A DNA stretch of 64,000 bases from Klebsormidium nitens (taxonomy: Eukaryota; Streptophyta; Klebsormidiophyceae; Klebsormidiales; Klebsormidiaceae), in contig DF237450.1 of assembly GCA_000708835.1 (NCBI GenBank), positions 1 to 64,000 of the forward strand, read 5' to 3'. The notes beneath the pieces were generated by a model that saw only the letters and a program-made list of their open reading frames with translations, did not search any database and was not told where the DNA came from. Both the position numbers and the translations under genes were made by a program. This document shows, one piece after another, positions 21,463 to 35,191 of this stretch (position 1 is the stretch's first letter; each line of letters opens with the position of its first letter).

Positions 21463-24400
21463 TCAAATCGCTGGTTGCATAGTTGCCAGCTTTCGCAGTT
21501 CGCTTATCATGTCCTTCACCGAGGGGCTCGTCTTAGCCTGCATTAGTTTGTCTATTTTCTTCTCGCTCACAGAGGCTGAGCGGACTCTGACGGAGCCTGC
21601 TTCCGGAAGCGAGGGGGCTGGCTTCCTACTTTGACGTTGTACGATCGGTGCGGTTGCGCTACTGATTTTCCTGCTTTTTTCGTCGCTTTGACGGCTAACG
21701 CTTCTTAGCCGCTGAGTGCCTGACCCGTCTTTCCGTTCTAGACCTACGTGACTGTCCGTTACCAAACTCCCGACTGGTCCTGCGTCACGATTCCCGCTTT
21801 GACTTAACCAATCGCTAACCTTCTCCTCCGCTGCGGACTCTGAACCTTCCGCTGAAGGGAGCCCTCCAGAGCTCTCAACCCGGCTTCTTCCAACCATACG
21901 CTCTGGTTGCAGTGTAACCGAAGACTTTCTAGCCGTTTCAACTTCATCAACAGCCCAGCTTGTCGCACTGTTCCTTGTCCTGACCCGCGGACTTTCCATA
22001 CCCTGAACAGCCGCAATCCCATCTGTAAGTTTCCGAGAATGCGAGTACTCTCGCCTACTCTCCACCTTTTCCGCCATACCTTTACTCAGTGACCGATCCC
22101 TCCCCTCGTTCTCTTCCCCCAATCTCCTACTCTTGATTAAATCATTCCGTCCGTTGACCCTACTTTCCGCTGGCCGACTGCCTCCCTCCCTGTCTCCGGG
22201 CTTACCACCCAGTGCGTTCCCGTCATCGAGCGTCTTTACACCAGCGGCGCTCTCCTGCGCAGGGCCGGTGTCAATAAGCTCCGCCAGCTGCTCCTCCGCA
22301 GCCGAGCGCACCGCTTGCAGCTCGCTGCGTGCGCGCGCCCACGACGCGCGGTCAGTGCGCTCCGCAACCTCCCGCTCAATGGCGCTCTGCACGGGATCAG
22401 GTCGGAGATGAATATCGGATTCAGGTTATTGAACTGACCACCCGAGGACGGGTGGGATTAGCCTGGGGGCTTAGAGCGAGTCCGAGTGCGGAGCAGGTGA
22501 AGAGTTGGGCCAACTCTGCATTGTTGGTTGGGAGCTCGTTGTTCCTGACGCTTAGGAGTCCTAACATCGACCGTCACCGGTCGAAGTGCGCTGGTTACTT
22601 GGGTACTTGGCTGCCAGATAGCGATCTGCACGGCAACCATTCGGAGTGCGGCGATGGAATCCGGATGCGAGGGCAGATGCGCGAGTGGCAGCCTTCTTTT
22701 CTTTACTTTGTAAGACGTGATCGGGTTTGCAGTTTCACGGCGAACCAAAAACGATGATGTGCGAGGAAAGTCGTGTGCAGCCTTGGAGGCAGAAATGTTC
22801 GTCAGAGTTGGTCCCCTGCCGAGATAGGTATCTCTTTTCAGATTTCAAAGGAACTTTGGACAGCGTCGGTGCGTGCAGGTGCAACGCCTAACTGCTATAG
22901 ACCTATACGGTAGTTTAGGTAGGGTAGTCCTAGGTAGGATATGGCCATGAACCGGCAAACGGGTGGGGTTAGTCTGGGGGTTAGGGTGGGTACGGGTGCG
23001 GAGCGAGTGTATTTGTCGGTTCAGGTTTTTAGATTTGTTTTCCCCCGGGGACTTTTACTATCCTACCTAAACTATAGGAATACTTAACTGCTGCTGCATG
23101 CGGCAAGAGCGCGATGAAGTAAGACCCTTGAAAACCGTCGATCCGATACCTGAAAGTTGAAACCATCGAAACCCGCAAGCAACCGTAGTCTCGACCCGTC
23201 AACCCATCTGCAGCTCGCGTCGGAGTGTCCTTTCGTGCTCGAGCAAAAACCTTCAAGATCAAACTACAAAATCCTTAGTTTAACCCTCGCCGTACTAACA
23301 ACCCATCGACCCACCTGCAGCTCCCGCCGGAGCGTCAGCGCGTGCTCGCGTGACGCCAGCAACTGCCGCTGCATGTCCTGCGACTTTCCCGTCAGCTCCT
23401 CGCACAGATCGCTCTGCCGCCGCAACCATTGCTGCGACAGCGCCGCCTCGCGTTTCGCCGCCGCCGCTTCGCTTTGCACTGCGGACAGCGCTTTCTGTGA
23501 CTCGCGCTCAGACGGGCCGTCGTGAGAAATGCTGCAAATGCAAAAAACAGGTGGTGTCAGAGGGCCATCTTGATTACTTTGTAGATGAGAGATGCTTGGA
23601 TCTGGTTGTCCTGGGTTTCGGTTTCCAGGCAAGGGGAGTTCCGGGGTCTTGAGTACGCTATTCCCAGCATTTCGCAGCTGTATACCTTGCGGTTTGGTAT
23701 GGAAATAGAAGCCGATCCCCAAGCGTTGTCAATCGTCTTCACTCCAAAGGCCAGACATGCCTTCTCTGACATGAAGCACTGCGTGTTACATGCTGAGCTT
23801 TGCTCTGCACTCGCATGATAGAGACACACGCCAAAACTCAAACCGCAGCAAACCGCAGCGCTCACTGTTTCCGTGCGGTCGCCGCCTTTTGCTCCAACCG
23901 CCTTGCCACGTCAGCACGCTCGTCGACATCGCGCTTCGCAGCAAGCGTGGCTTTCTCAGCATCTCGAAGACTCTCCACGAGGGCTTCGTAATCCTCCTGG
24001 AGCAATTGAACGGTTTGACGACGTCAGGAGAGAATCTTGATGACATCAGATCAGAAAGTATCTAAGCCACGCACTGGGCTTGAGAGCTTACGATGCCTTT
24101 GGCAGTTGCCTCGGGTAGCGACAGCAAGTGAACACTGCTTCGCAATGGGCGTCAGAAGAAACCGCAAAGTCTCCCCAGGGTTGCTGTCTTTGAGACTGCT
24201 CCTAAAATAGCCAATTACAACGCTAGCCGGCACTCTGAGCTGTTAATGTCGCGCCCTTGGGTTTCAAGTATGCGAAATAAAACAATCCCAACAAGTACGT
24301 TAGTCCCCATACACCAGAATTTCCAGAAGAAGCCTCGAAAGGCTTTTCATGCGATTGTCATGAAGCGTTTCCAGTCATTTGCGACCCAAACCCCGAAACA

Positions 24401-27400
24401 TGAAAAGCGTCCGGCCCCACCCCGGGAAATTTATAAACATGAACCGGGGGCCCTTATCTCCCCTCCGTTCACTAAAGCTTGAACTTGCATTTCGTGATTC
24501 CATGAACCCAAAAACACCCTTCCCACTTATTTTCAAACTCCTCTCACCTGCAGCCGCTTGTGGTGCGCCTCCTGCGCCGCGGCCGATTCGCGCAGCCGCG
24601 CCAGCTGCTGCCGCTCTTTCGCCAACTCCAGGGTCAAGCGGTCCGTTGCCAGGATCTTGCCGTGCACCGCCTCGCGGGCGTCCGACAGCTGCGTCCGCAA
24701 GTGGCTTGCCACCTGTCCGAAAATGAAGGGCGTTACGATGCTGACTTTTCACAAGGGCCAAACCATTTGTTTGTGCCCGCCGACTTTGTGCGAGTATTCT
24801 GTCCTGCACCGCCTTGCGGGCGTCCAACAGCTGCGTCCGCACTGGCTCGCCACCTGTCCAAAGAACGAAGGGCGTTACGATCCTGACTTTCCAAAGGGGC
24901 CAAACTGTCTGTTTTCGCTGCCGGTTTTGTGCGAGGATTCTTCCCCGCACCGCCTCGCGGGTGTCCGCAACTGGTTCGCCACCTGTCCGAAAACGAACGG
25001 CATCGTCACCGGTGCACAAAAGCTGACTTGCTTGCCTAATTTATGAGAGGCGGACGTACGACAGCTTGCGTCGGCAGCTTGGTGGCCACCTGTTGGAACC
25101 AGCAGCAATGACGGAACAGCTCCGGCGGACTTTCCTTGATAAGGATCATGAGTCACAAGTTTTAAACTTTCTTCCTCGGTAAGACCTTGTGGGTTTCATT
25201 ACGATCCCCCCTCTCTGTCCTCGCATCCTTTCATGGCAGTTCCCTTACGCGCATTTGCCGGTCTCCCATTTGTCTGGCAGTACTGTCCCCCGTCGTTACG
25301 CCGTTCTCGATCCTCCCATTGCCCCTCCAATCGACCACCCCTCAATGCCCTGACGTCACGCACCTTGATCTGTGACGTCAGCTCCCGGCCCACCTCCGCC
25401 CGCTCCCGCACAACGCCCTCCGCCTCGGCCCTCATCCGCTTCAGCTCGTCCACGATCCGCCGGTGCTCTTCCAGCGGAACGGAACGGCTCAGGTCCGCTT
25501 GGAGCTGCCGCTCTCTTTCCTCCATATAAGCGATCAGCTCGCCATACTTGCGCGCCTCCGTTTCCCATAAGCGAGCGGCGGCGTGTTCTTTGGCGGTACT
25601 TGCGCCAGCAGCGTGCAAGGCCTGCGGGGAGAAGACTCAAGTGCGTTTCAGCTTTTCTTGCACATCAAAAATTGACGTTGAAGTGGTTTCGTGATCCAAC
25701 ATAAAACGGCAGCCAACAAAGCAAAACCGTTGCGTGAAAGGAGAGAGTGTTGATAATTCCTCCACCTTTCGTTTCAACGAAACGGCTGACTTCCGGGTTG
25801 TTCGTCGGCGAGTCTATCAAAAAGTGGAATCTTACCACTTACGCTTTCAATAATGCTGGGACACAGCTTGAAGGAGCTCAACTTCACGAGAGGAAGTAGT
25901 AGCTCAAGTGAAGAATCGCTGCAGGCCGTCAAAACACTCCCATGCGCTACAGTCGATACAAAAGCACGACGCTAGAACCTTAGCAAACGAGCCAGCAAAA
26001 GCCAGTGATAGGGTCGCTACTGCTCATAAGCGATGCGCTACTAAAATCAAGTAACAGTCCAAGCGAAGCCACACCTTGAACACCAGACTTTGCATTTTTT
26101 GGCTTCGGTGAGAGTGCCGTCCCCTACTTTGCGCCAAAAAAAGAGCCCAAGTTATATTGCTCAGATATTGCATTTCTTCGAGGAGCCGCCCGTTCACCTT
26201 TATCAAGTTGCTGTGCTCCGTCCGTTCGCTGTCCACGTGGCGTGTGATCCGCTCCACCAGCGTCCGGAAGCTGTCCGCTGAAGCTTTGGACCGTCCTGGG
26301 AGTGACCGAGGGACCGGAGGAGGGGAAGTCTGCCGCGAGCTGGGAGGGAAAGGGAGAGTAATTGAGTAGTTGCAATGCGCGTCCTGTTATGCGCGGGTCT
26401 ACGGAGCAAGTAATGGCCAGGAAACGCAGGAGTCGCACAGAGAAGAAGACACCTTCTTCCGAGCCATTGTTGCCAATTTCCCTTGACTTCTTGTAGATGA
26501 ACAATATGTGGCAATCGACGGTATTGTTCATGGCGTCTTCTGCGGTGAGGCTTCAGCGACCGAAACGGTGCGAAGCTCCCGCTAAAGGAACATTTTGCGT
26601 CAGCACCCCCTTTCATAAGCAAGAAATCAAGCTCGGCTGAAGAAGAGCCTTCGGAAAGGGAGCAAGCAATTTGTAGTTGCATCAGGGGCCTCGCAGCCTT
26701 CTCCAGTTTCGACTTGAAACAAAATTTGACTTCGAGTTCGGGAGTCCTGGAGTCCCAGCAAAGACGGAAACAGTGCCTGAAAAGGGAAAAAGAAAGAAAC
26801 TAGAGTGAGGCCAAAATGGATTCGACGGACCTCTTCTGCGCCGTGTCCAGCAGTTTCACCACCGCCTCCGCCTCCTCCCTCGCACTGCACCCCGCCCCTG
26901 CCCCCGCGACGGCCATCATCATCTCGCGGTCCAACCGCACGCTGCCACGTGGCAGCAGCGGGACGCTTTCCCGGCAGACCTTGGTTACCGTCTGGTTGAC
27001 GCTGAATCGCCCCAGCGAGAGCAGCCGCAAATGCGCGACGACCGCCCAAACCCCCGCCCGTAATCGCGCTTTTGGCGCCAAACCCTCCGCAAACCCGGTG
27101 TGGTTAAGTCCGTCTTTGTGGGCATTCACACCAGTCACCCCGTCCACATCAAAGTCCCCATTCACACCCCTAAACCCGTTTCGGCCATGACTCTTACCTC
27201 CACCGTAAACCCCTTTCTCGTCCCAATGGCTCTCAATTTGCACGCTCCCAAAACGCCCGTTTTCCCGCCTCTCCTCGTTCGCTTTTCCAAGCAGAGTTTC
27301 TTGTAATGTCGCGAAGGCGGTCTGCATCTGCTGTACTTGCAGTACGGAAGCCCGGAGCTGTGCGGACACGACGGCCTTGGCCCACCGGACGTCCGCCAGT

Positions 27401-30400
27401 TTTTGTCGGACAGGCGCAGCGTACCGGACGAGCAGTTGGACGGTGCCGAGCAGCTGGTGGGCGATTGCCCGGGACGACTCCAGTTCCTGGAAAAAGTGGA
27501 ACCGCAGGTTAAAAATTTAGGTTTAAGTTCAGAATTGGCCTAGACGGCCTTGGCCCACCGGACGTCCGCGAGCTTTTGTCGGACGGGCGCCGCGTAACGG
27601 ACGAGCAATTGACGGTGCCGAGTAGCTGGTTTGCGATTGCCCGAGACGACTCCAGCTCCTGGAAAAGCAAACCCACAGGTTAAAACTTTGGGTTGATTCA
27701 GATACGGGCTTCAACCGGACGCCCGGGAAAGTTTGCCGGACAGGCGCAGCATATCGGACGAGCAGTTGTATTGTGCCGAGCAGCTGGTGCGCGATTGTCC
27801 GGGACTCTAACTCCTGGACAGCCAAATCGTAGTCAAGTACTTCTGCTGCTTCAAAGGGTTGGGCTACGATGACGGTCGTGCTTAGTTTGCGACCGGGATT
27901 TGTAACTGTTTACTTCGTCCACCCGCTTTCTCATGGTCACATTCACCTTCCCCATAACCAAGGAATGTCACGCCCCAAACCTTCGCCATCTTTGCTTGTT
28001 GGGCTCTAGAAATCACAACCTGGCAAACGTACGGGTTCTTATCTCAGCAAGGTGGACGCCAAAGGATCGTCTTATGCTTGACAGGATGTCGAAAGTCGTG
28101 AAACTTGAGCTCAAAACCTTCCGAGATTTACCAGAACCTCAACCAAAACTCGACCTATCACAATCAAATCAGATGGAAACGTGAGACCTACCTCATTGCT
28201 GCCAACTTTGAATCGCTTCTGAGCTCTCAGAAAATCGGCTCCTTAATTTCTCACCTGCGTAACCTCTTCTTTCTCGTCTGCCGCTCGGGCCACCTCCCCC
28301 TCCCTCCTTTCCTCCCACTCCTTCTTCAAGCCCCGTAACTCGTCCCGGTGCCTCTCCCTCGCCATCTCCAACGCCGCCTTCGCTCTCGACAGGGCCTCCT
28401 CGCTAGTCTGCAGCCGCAGTCTGAGCTGTGCCTCGTTTTCGCGGGCCTTGTCAAGAGCCCGTTCCGCTTCCGCTTTGCAGTCCGACAGTTCAGCGGAATC
28501 CGATTGGAGTCGCCGGGCGAGGCGGACCAGGGTCGCGTGGGCGGCGCCCACAGACTCCGTTTGTTCCGCCAGGCTCACCTGAACGGAGCAAGCAAAGCGG
28601 AATGACAGGCCGGACAGAGATACAAGGCGAACAAAGAACCGCTGGTGCTGATCTGACTTTAGAGGATTACACTCTGAGCAACAGAGATATGGATCGGAAC
28701 ACCCAAATATTATAGGAGGGGCAGTCCCAATACTTCACTCCTTATACCCCGGTCTCACTAAAGAGCTGAACATAGCGCGCCAACAAACCAGCCTTCGTAA
28801 AAAGTGCGGACTCAAACACATCCGTTTTGTTTCGTCCCCTGCCCACAACACAGTCCCATACCTGGCCCTCGACCGAAACCCCGGACAAGATCAGAAACGA
28901 ACGCCGATTGTCACGAACTTCTGATCCCTTCACTAAAGACGTCAAACCAGCACCCCCAACGAGCACCCTTACTGATCATCCGAAACGTCATGACAACGTC
29001 AGCAATTCTCCGTACAGATTGCAGAGCCTTGCGCTTACCTGGAGCCCCGTCAAGCTTTCGGGTCGCCTAAAGCCCTCTTCCTCCGCGCCCCCGCCGGAAC
29101 GCAAGTCTTCTGGAACCCCCAAACCCTGCAGAGCCGCACAAGCGGCCGCGACGGCCTCGACGAGCGTCCTTTGCTGTCGCTCTAGTTGCGAGCAACGGCC
29201 GAGGAGCGCCGCGTTCCGTTCCTGCGCTTCTTTCCGTTCCGTTTCCCCGTCGGAGTTCCGGCGCTCGAGAACTTCCTGGGCTTTCTCGAGGAGAAGCTTA
29301 AGGTCCTTGGCAACTGTGGTGCTGACGAGGCGCTCTCTGCAGATCAAATTCAAATGTCAACAACATTAGAAGCTTGATGATCAATCTAATCTCAGCCACG
29401 GCGTGACATTCAGGACTCTCATCCGAGCCTCGTTCTTATGACCTGCCTGGAAAAGTCCTTCGGTTCCGATTGCTGACGCAGTTCCTTCGACTAAACATGA
29501 ATTACACTCGGCAGGCGATTCAATGAGCTATTATCTTTGAACTAGCTCATGAACGACCTGCTCAACAAGTGGCGCAAAACTGCAGAAGCTGCTTCAATAT
29601 ATCGCAATCATCCGTGTATCACGTTCGCCAATAGGAGGTCGTATGCAAGCAGCTCATTCCTCACAAGAGACCCCAAAAGGACGCAACACGGAGCCACAAT
29701 GGGAACGGCCCCTCAAAGCTACTTGGATTCCGCTGTGAAAGTTCTTGATATTGCTTTTTTAAAACGGGGTTTTCTTTTAGCATGCACAAAACGTGGTCAA
29801 TCTGGCGGTATCAACTCTCAAACCATGCACTCGACCCAGGTGCTCGGTCGGCCGAGCTCACCGTTCCACGTGCTCCAATCTCTGCCGCGCCGCCTCTAGT
29901 TCCTCCTCCAGCCTCCCCTCCCGCTCCCGCACTTCCCTAAGAGCGAGAACGGTCTTGCGAGCGGTGACGGCCAGCGTCGATAACGCCATTCCCGCCGGTT
30001 CGGGAATTGGCGTTTCCGGGCCCTCGCCCAAAAGGCCTTGTTGGGCAGAGGGTTTGTAGGATGCAGACTGCGGCGAAGTGGCGTGAGAAAGTAGGTGGCG
30101 AAGATCCGAGGCCTCGTCCGCGACATGAGCGACAACGTGAAGTAGCCGCCGTTCGGCGGCGTCTCTGGGAAAGGAAAGAAAGCGGATCAACGGTGGGATT
30201 GTGCATGCAGGATGGTGTGAGGATTGTCTTTGCAACTTCGATTTTCGCGAGGCGAGGAGTGGTCGCTACTCGTTTCGAGCTTATCAACAAGAAGATTCAA
30301 AAAAGTGCGCCACGACTGTTGCTCTTTGAGAAGCTATGCAACGGAAGGAAATGCAAAAGTTCATCGTAAATGTACTTGGCGCGATGGACAGCTTCGTGAA

Positions 30401-33400
30401 TCTGCCAAAGCCCGTCAATCCAACCACGGTCGCATGCCTGCGCTAAAGACAAACGAGCACGAAACGAACCTCTCATTTTGACTGCCTAGACATAGCACCT
30501 TGGCGAGTGCAGGATACAGGCGCCAAAACGTTACGACATCGCCAGATTGTTCCCTCACGCACCCTTGTCCGTCTCTCTTACTGACCTGGCTGCCACAGCT
30601 TCAGTCGCATCACCCAATGCCGCCCTCGCCTCTTCTCTCGCCGTCTCTAGTTGCCCGTCCAACCGCTCAATCTCCTCCACAAACTCTCTCTCCACTTCCG
30701 GCGCTGCCCGCATCGCGTGCTCGTCTCTGAGATCCGCCAATTCACACTGCGTTCGGCGCAGGTCCTCCTCAAGGTGTGAAATGGCCCCAGCCTGGGCACG
30801 TGCGAGGTCGTCGGCGGACCGCTCGTGCTCTGTCAGCTGGCGCGCCGTGACGTCAGCAGCGTCGCGCGTGTGCGCAAGGTCTTGCTCGAGGGAGGTGAGG
30901 GTCCGGCGGAGGTCCAAGATGGTGACGTCAGCCTGTGGACGTGAGATGGAGTCAACATTTAGAGGGGCGGACGAATTCAAGGGTCAGTTTGCTCGGCTCG
31001 ACTGTGGCTTGCGTTTACAAAAGAGACGGGGCTGACAAGAAGTTATGTATGGGCCGGTACTTGCCTTTTCCTCAACGTAGCCCAGGTGGAATCAGCAGGT
31101 TTGCAGATTAATATCCATGCGTTATTTATTCCGTCACTGTTCGCTGAATGGAGCGCCTCAAAGCCCATGTTCAAGAAAGCGGAAATCAGACGTCTTGACA
31201 TCTTTCAGGACGTGAGAAGGTAGACGCTGGACGGTCAGATACATGGCGACCGACTTCGTCCTCCGCGACCTTGTTTCCGTTATATCCATCTCCGAGGATT
31301 CACGTTTGAACCCCCCGAACCTTCTTCTCGAGCTACGGAAATTGCGAACAATCTTGGGAAGACAGATAAGAACTCACTTCGACCAATCGCTCGTCTGCCT
31401 GCCGAATCACGCTCTCCCACTCCCCCTCCTTCTCCTCGAACCGCTCCCTCTGCGCCTCCCGCTCTAGTTCGGCCGTCCGTAATTGTTCTCGGACGCGCGC
31501 CAGCTCCATTCGGACGTCCGAAACCTCCCGGCCGCGGCCGGCCAGCTGCTCCGATTGCCGCGCGATCTCGGCCGTCGATTTTGCGAGCTGCGCCTTGAGG
31601 GCATCGACGGTGGCGGACAACTCTGCTTGGCGGTCCTGACTGCGAGCCTCCTTCTGCGGGAGCGAAGTTCGAGACTTAAGAGATGGCAGCAGCGGATTGG
31701 TAATCAAAATTGCGGTGCCTTCGGTTGGCACTCGCAATCTGATTCAAGCCTTCCCTACTCCCCACCGCCCCCTCGCACCCTGACTTTACTTCCTGCTGCA
31801 GTTTCCTCATGTCGCCTATACCTGTTAACGCACCCCGCTTTGACTTAGCGTGAACACGAATTAGTCTGTGAAAGTCCACTCGAACCCTGTTTCGTTCCCC
31901 AGTCTTACCGCCACTCGTGAATTGTCCTCTAACAGCGTCTGCTGCTACGGCGGCGATTTCTTTGTTCTTTCCAACCAGGGCACACCCGATCTCGGATTTC
32001 CAAACCAAGCCTCCCCCTTCTGGAAAACCCATCCCGCCAAGAAGGCCGACTCTGCGAGATACCTGGAAATTCAAAGTGTTCCGTTGACTCACCTCGACGG
32101 CTACCTTGAGTTCCGCCTCCAGCCGCCGCCGCTGCTCCTCCCGTTTCTCCGCATCCTCCCTCAACGCCGCCACGTGTCCCCCCATCTCGTCCATCTGCTC
32201 TTCCAACACGCGCTGCGCCGCCGCGGCCGCCGTCTCTTTCGCAGTGACCCTGTCTCGCAGCGTGTTCTCGGTGGTCGTGGAACGGTCGAGGAGCGACGCC
32301 TGCTCCCGGAGCTTTTTGCGGAGGGCCACCGTTTCGTCGTCGCGTTTCTGAGATGCAAGAGTGGATTTAGGAGGGAGGAGTCGAGCAATTCTGGTACTTT
32401 TGGCCGTGACCCTCTCTCGGTGGTTGTTCTCAGTGGTCGTGCGACATTTGAGAAGCGATGCCTGCTCACGGAGCTTCTTGCGAAGGGCTGCTGTCTCGTC
32501 GTCGCGTCTCCGAGATGTAAAACCGGGTTTCGGATTTCGAACTTCTTAGGATTCCAGACTCAGAATTGAAGAGTGTGCCAAACTTAATTCCCTTGCCGTG
32601 ATATTCTCTCGGACGTCTTCTTGGTAGTCGTGGAACGTTCGAGATGCGACGCCTGCTCGCGGAGCTTCTTGCGGAGGACTGCCGTCTCGTCGATGCGTTT
32701 CTGAATTTTAAGGACGTTTTCCGGGGTTTAGTATTCTAGAGATTCGGAGTCAGATCGAGGTCTCTGCCTATCTTCATTTTGTGCCATGACCCTTTCTCGG
32801 AGCGTGTTCTCCGTACCAGAGGAGCGATTGAGAGAGGACGCCTGCTCGCGGAGGGCCGCGGTTTCATCAATGCGATTCTAAAATGCAAAAGCGGACTTGG
32901 TAGACTTCAAAGGAAAGTACACTGTCAGGGTTCATTCCTTTCCGTGACCCTATCGCCTGCGTGCCCACTTTTCTTGCAAAGGGCCATTGTAGCCTCACTG
33001 CAGTTCTGAATGACGAGGCCGGTGAACATGTTAACAGCGGAGAAAAGAATGTGCAACGTACTCTCTTAAGCGACCTCAGTAGTTGCGGACCAATTCGGGA
33101 GCAACATGACATGACATCAGCGCTGACCTGGCACCTCTCCTCCAGCTTCTCCACGTGCTGCTTGAGGATCTCGAGCGCCTCCCGAGCCCGCCGCTGATCT
33201 GCCAGCTTCTTGTGCAGCGCGCGCACCTCCCCGTCCTTGGCGTCGATGTGTTCCTGGATCTTTAGAACCTAGGGAAAGAGGTGGGACTCACTCGTGTCAT
33301 GGTTGCTGGTGCGCATCTGATACGCTCCAAGAGTCGGAAAGTGCTGGGCACCTTAACAACTGCCTGACGTGCGTTCTACCGCACTGGAGGAAAGCGACCC

Positions 33401-34196
33401 GTCCATCAGCAGGGCCACTCCACTTCGTTAGTGTCGCGGGACCACAAGCGAGTAGATTAAGGTCTGTCCTTCCAAGAGAAAAGTGCGCCTCTCAATTCCT
33501 TATTTCAACAACAGCGCACAATGGGCCACCTTTTCAAGGGAAGGCTCCGCAGCTATGATGTTCCTCCGACGGAGTGCGCTTTGAATGTGGTGTAGGGACA
33601 ATTGAGTTGTGCCCATGCCTTCGATGATGGACCAGTGAGATCAGGGCCATAGCGTGCAGCTCAAAGTATTAGACTGGAAATATGGGACCAGAGAACCAGA
33701 TGTGGAGAACGAGCTGGGTTGAAGCCAAATGAGAGTCTACATTGAGCAATTGTGATGGTGGGAAGAATAAGATCATGGGCATTCGAAAGGGTAAACAGCG
33801 CCAAGGACCATGGCAGTTTCGAAGTTGACATCAGAGGGACTTAGCTCGAGTCCAGCGTCAGTTCTCTCAAAACAAATGAGAGCTTTGAGCAGCTACAAGA
33901 GGTGGTCTACAGCAAGGTTGTGCTGGCCAGCTGTCTTGTAAGAAGTTGAACTTCACCTCTGAAGCGAGCTGCCTTAGCAAGGCAACAGAGTCTTTGTCCG
34001 CCTCCATTCCATGCCGTTCCAGCCGCCGCGCCTCGCTGCTGAGCATCGCTGACCACGCGCTGATGTCAGCCACCCCAGCTCCCCATCCATTGAGTCTGGT
34101 GGTGTGCCCCCGCAGCAGTGCCCCTCCTGATGTCTCGGCAGCATTCTGAGTACTGAGTTCATCGTACCCCGATCCTTCTTCCAGGTGACGCTCCAT
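21463..34196 (-). CDS. Giant coiled-coil protein (about 1560 aa)
   Basis: Fifteen exons, read right to left, join in phase: 34196-33957, 33268-33128, 32347-32093, 31653-31378, 30932-30586, 30164-29862, 29336-29039, 28578-28255, 27486-26831, 26339-26198, 25621-25364, 24712-24548, 23996-23866, 23531-23315 and 22386-21463. The donor at 26831 (AG|GTCCGT) is the weakest. Nearly every exon is rich in Glu, Lys, Gln, Arg, Ala and Leu with heptad spacing, for example ELARVREQLRTAELEREAQ and REKVGxx-free runs like EERREGEVARAADEKEE, so a long parallel coiled coil is likely. The last 300 residues are Ser/Arg-rich and disordered-looking, ending near ISELRKLATMQPAI. No motor, kinase or membrane segment is seen. 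A cytoskeletal, Golgi or nuclear scaffold is inferred. The start at 34196 is provisional. Three introns carry exon-end ladders. Confidence 0.7.
24600..25015 (-). repeat. Three copies of a coiled-coil gene acceptor region
   Basis: On the minus strand, GGACAGGTGGC followed by the exon start (CGGACGCAGCTGT...GCGAGGCGGTGC) occurs at the real exon (acceptor before 24712) and again near 24,850 and 24,975, about 125-135 bp apart. Spacer text such as CAAATGGTTTGGCCC and ATCGTAACGCCCTTC is also shared. All copies keep the acceptor AG; the upstream reading frames are disrupted. Confidence 0.85.
27390..27830 (-). repeat. Three copies of another coiled-coil gene acceptor region
   Basis: On the minus strand, TCCAGGAACTGGAGTCGTCC and about 110 following exon bases (CACCAGCTGCTCGGCAC...TGCTCGTCCG) recur at 27486 (real exon), about 27,664 and about 27,815. 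The spacing is 150-178 bp. The furthest copy is the most diverged, and the middle copy carries an in-frame TAG. Confidence 0.85.
32230..32890 (-). repeat. Four-step ladder at a coiled-coil gene exon start
   Basis: The real exon starts at 32347 (minus strand). About 115 bp of exon start (CGCAAGAAGCTCCGTGAGCA-like, then GAGAACAC...CGAGAGAGGGTC) recurs with start points near 32,516, 32,703 and 32,879. The spacing is close to 170-187 bp. The outer copies have lost codons and carry frame changes. Confidence 0.85.
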
Positions 34197-35191
34197 GGCC
34201 AGGTCAACAGCTGATCCCGAGAAGTTAGGGTTTGGCAATTGGTGTCAATGCAGCTGGCGCCTCATCGTAGGAGAGTCATTTGAGATTGCCTTTGGTTTAC
34301 CACTCTGCATGTGGTGGTAAATTCTCTTGATTGCCTACAGATGCTAAAGGAAGCTGAGCGTTTGTTGAGTGGCAGCATTGAACATCAGATCTCTAGGCCT
34401 CTCAAACCTCGAAATAACTGCTCGACAACCAGACCTCCACCTTTTGCATCATTGCTAGGGCCAGCATCCAGCCTTCACAGCTTGCACAAGCTCAGCCAAG
34501 GCCAAGGCAGTCCATCAACAAGGCTGGCAAAATAGCGGTCCTACATGTAACAATAGCAGACAATTGTCAGTACGAGAAGTTCCTCAATTCCGAGCCCCTA
34601 CTTCGGCCATTTCTGACTGCTTGGCTGCTTTGATTGGATCCAAGTCTTGACATTGGCGGCAACAGGAGCGCCACACAGATCCACAGCCATCCTTCCTGCA
34701 TTGATTGAAAATCCTGTCTCATTGCCCCCAACTTCCAAGGCCCTACTACGGTACTACTAGTATGAGCTGATCCGAGTGATCGCACTGCATCCGAGTGAGC
34801 GCCACCTTCAGCAGATTGGTGCAACTGTACCACTGTGCTAGAGCAGGTAGGTACCGATGCAGGCCCCTGCACTTGAGCACCGTCGGATAGTAGGTTGCAC
34901 GGGGGATCGTCTTAATCTGACGGCTACAAAGACGCTCGCGCACACACTGCTCTATATGGTACCATACCGGATCAGAGTACTACTCAGAGCACTGAATCGA
35001 TGTAGGCTAGGGTTCTGAAAAGTCAGAAGTTGAAAGCGGAAGTGGGTCAAGCTCTGCAGTAGGATAACCTTATAATTGGAAGGCGCAAGGAAGAACGCTA
35101 ATTGGGCGGGGGTGCGTCCTTGGATCAGTGCTCCTAGCGACATCTTTAGCAAGGGACGCCGCTTGCAGGGTTCTTAAAGCCAGCCCAAACC
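34197..35191. other. Divergent intergenic region
   Basis: About 1 kb lie between the divergently transcribed coiled-coil and clathrin light chain genes. It may hold a 5' leader exon of the former, but I could not join one. ACTACGGTACTACTAG near 34,745 and ACCATACCGG near 34,960 are the only notable words. Confidence 0.4.

Noticed and set aside
26627-27049. Minus-strand frame downstream of the 27486-26831 exon as a coding exon
   Set aside because: It overlaps the real exon in another frame and does not keep phase with the next exon. A TAG follows the in-frame reading at about 26,800.
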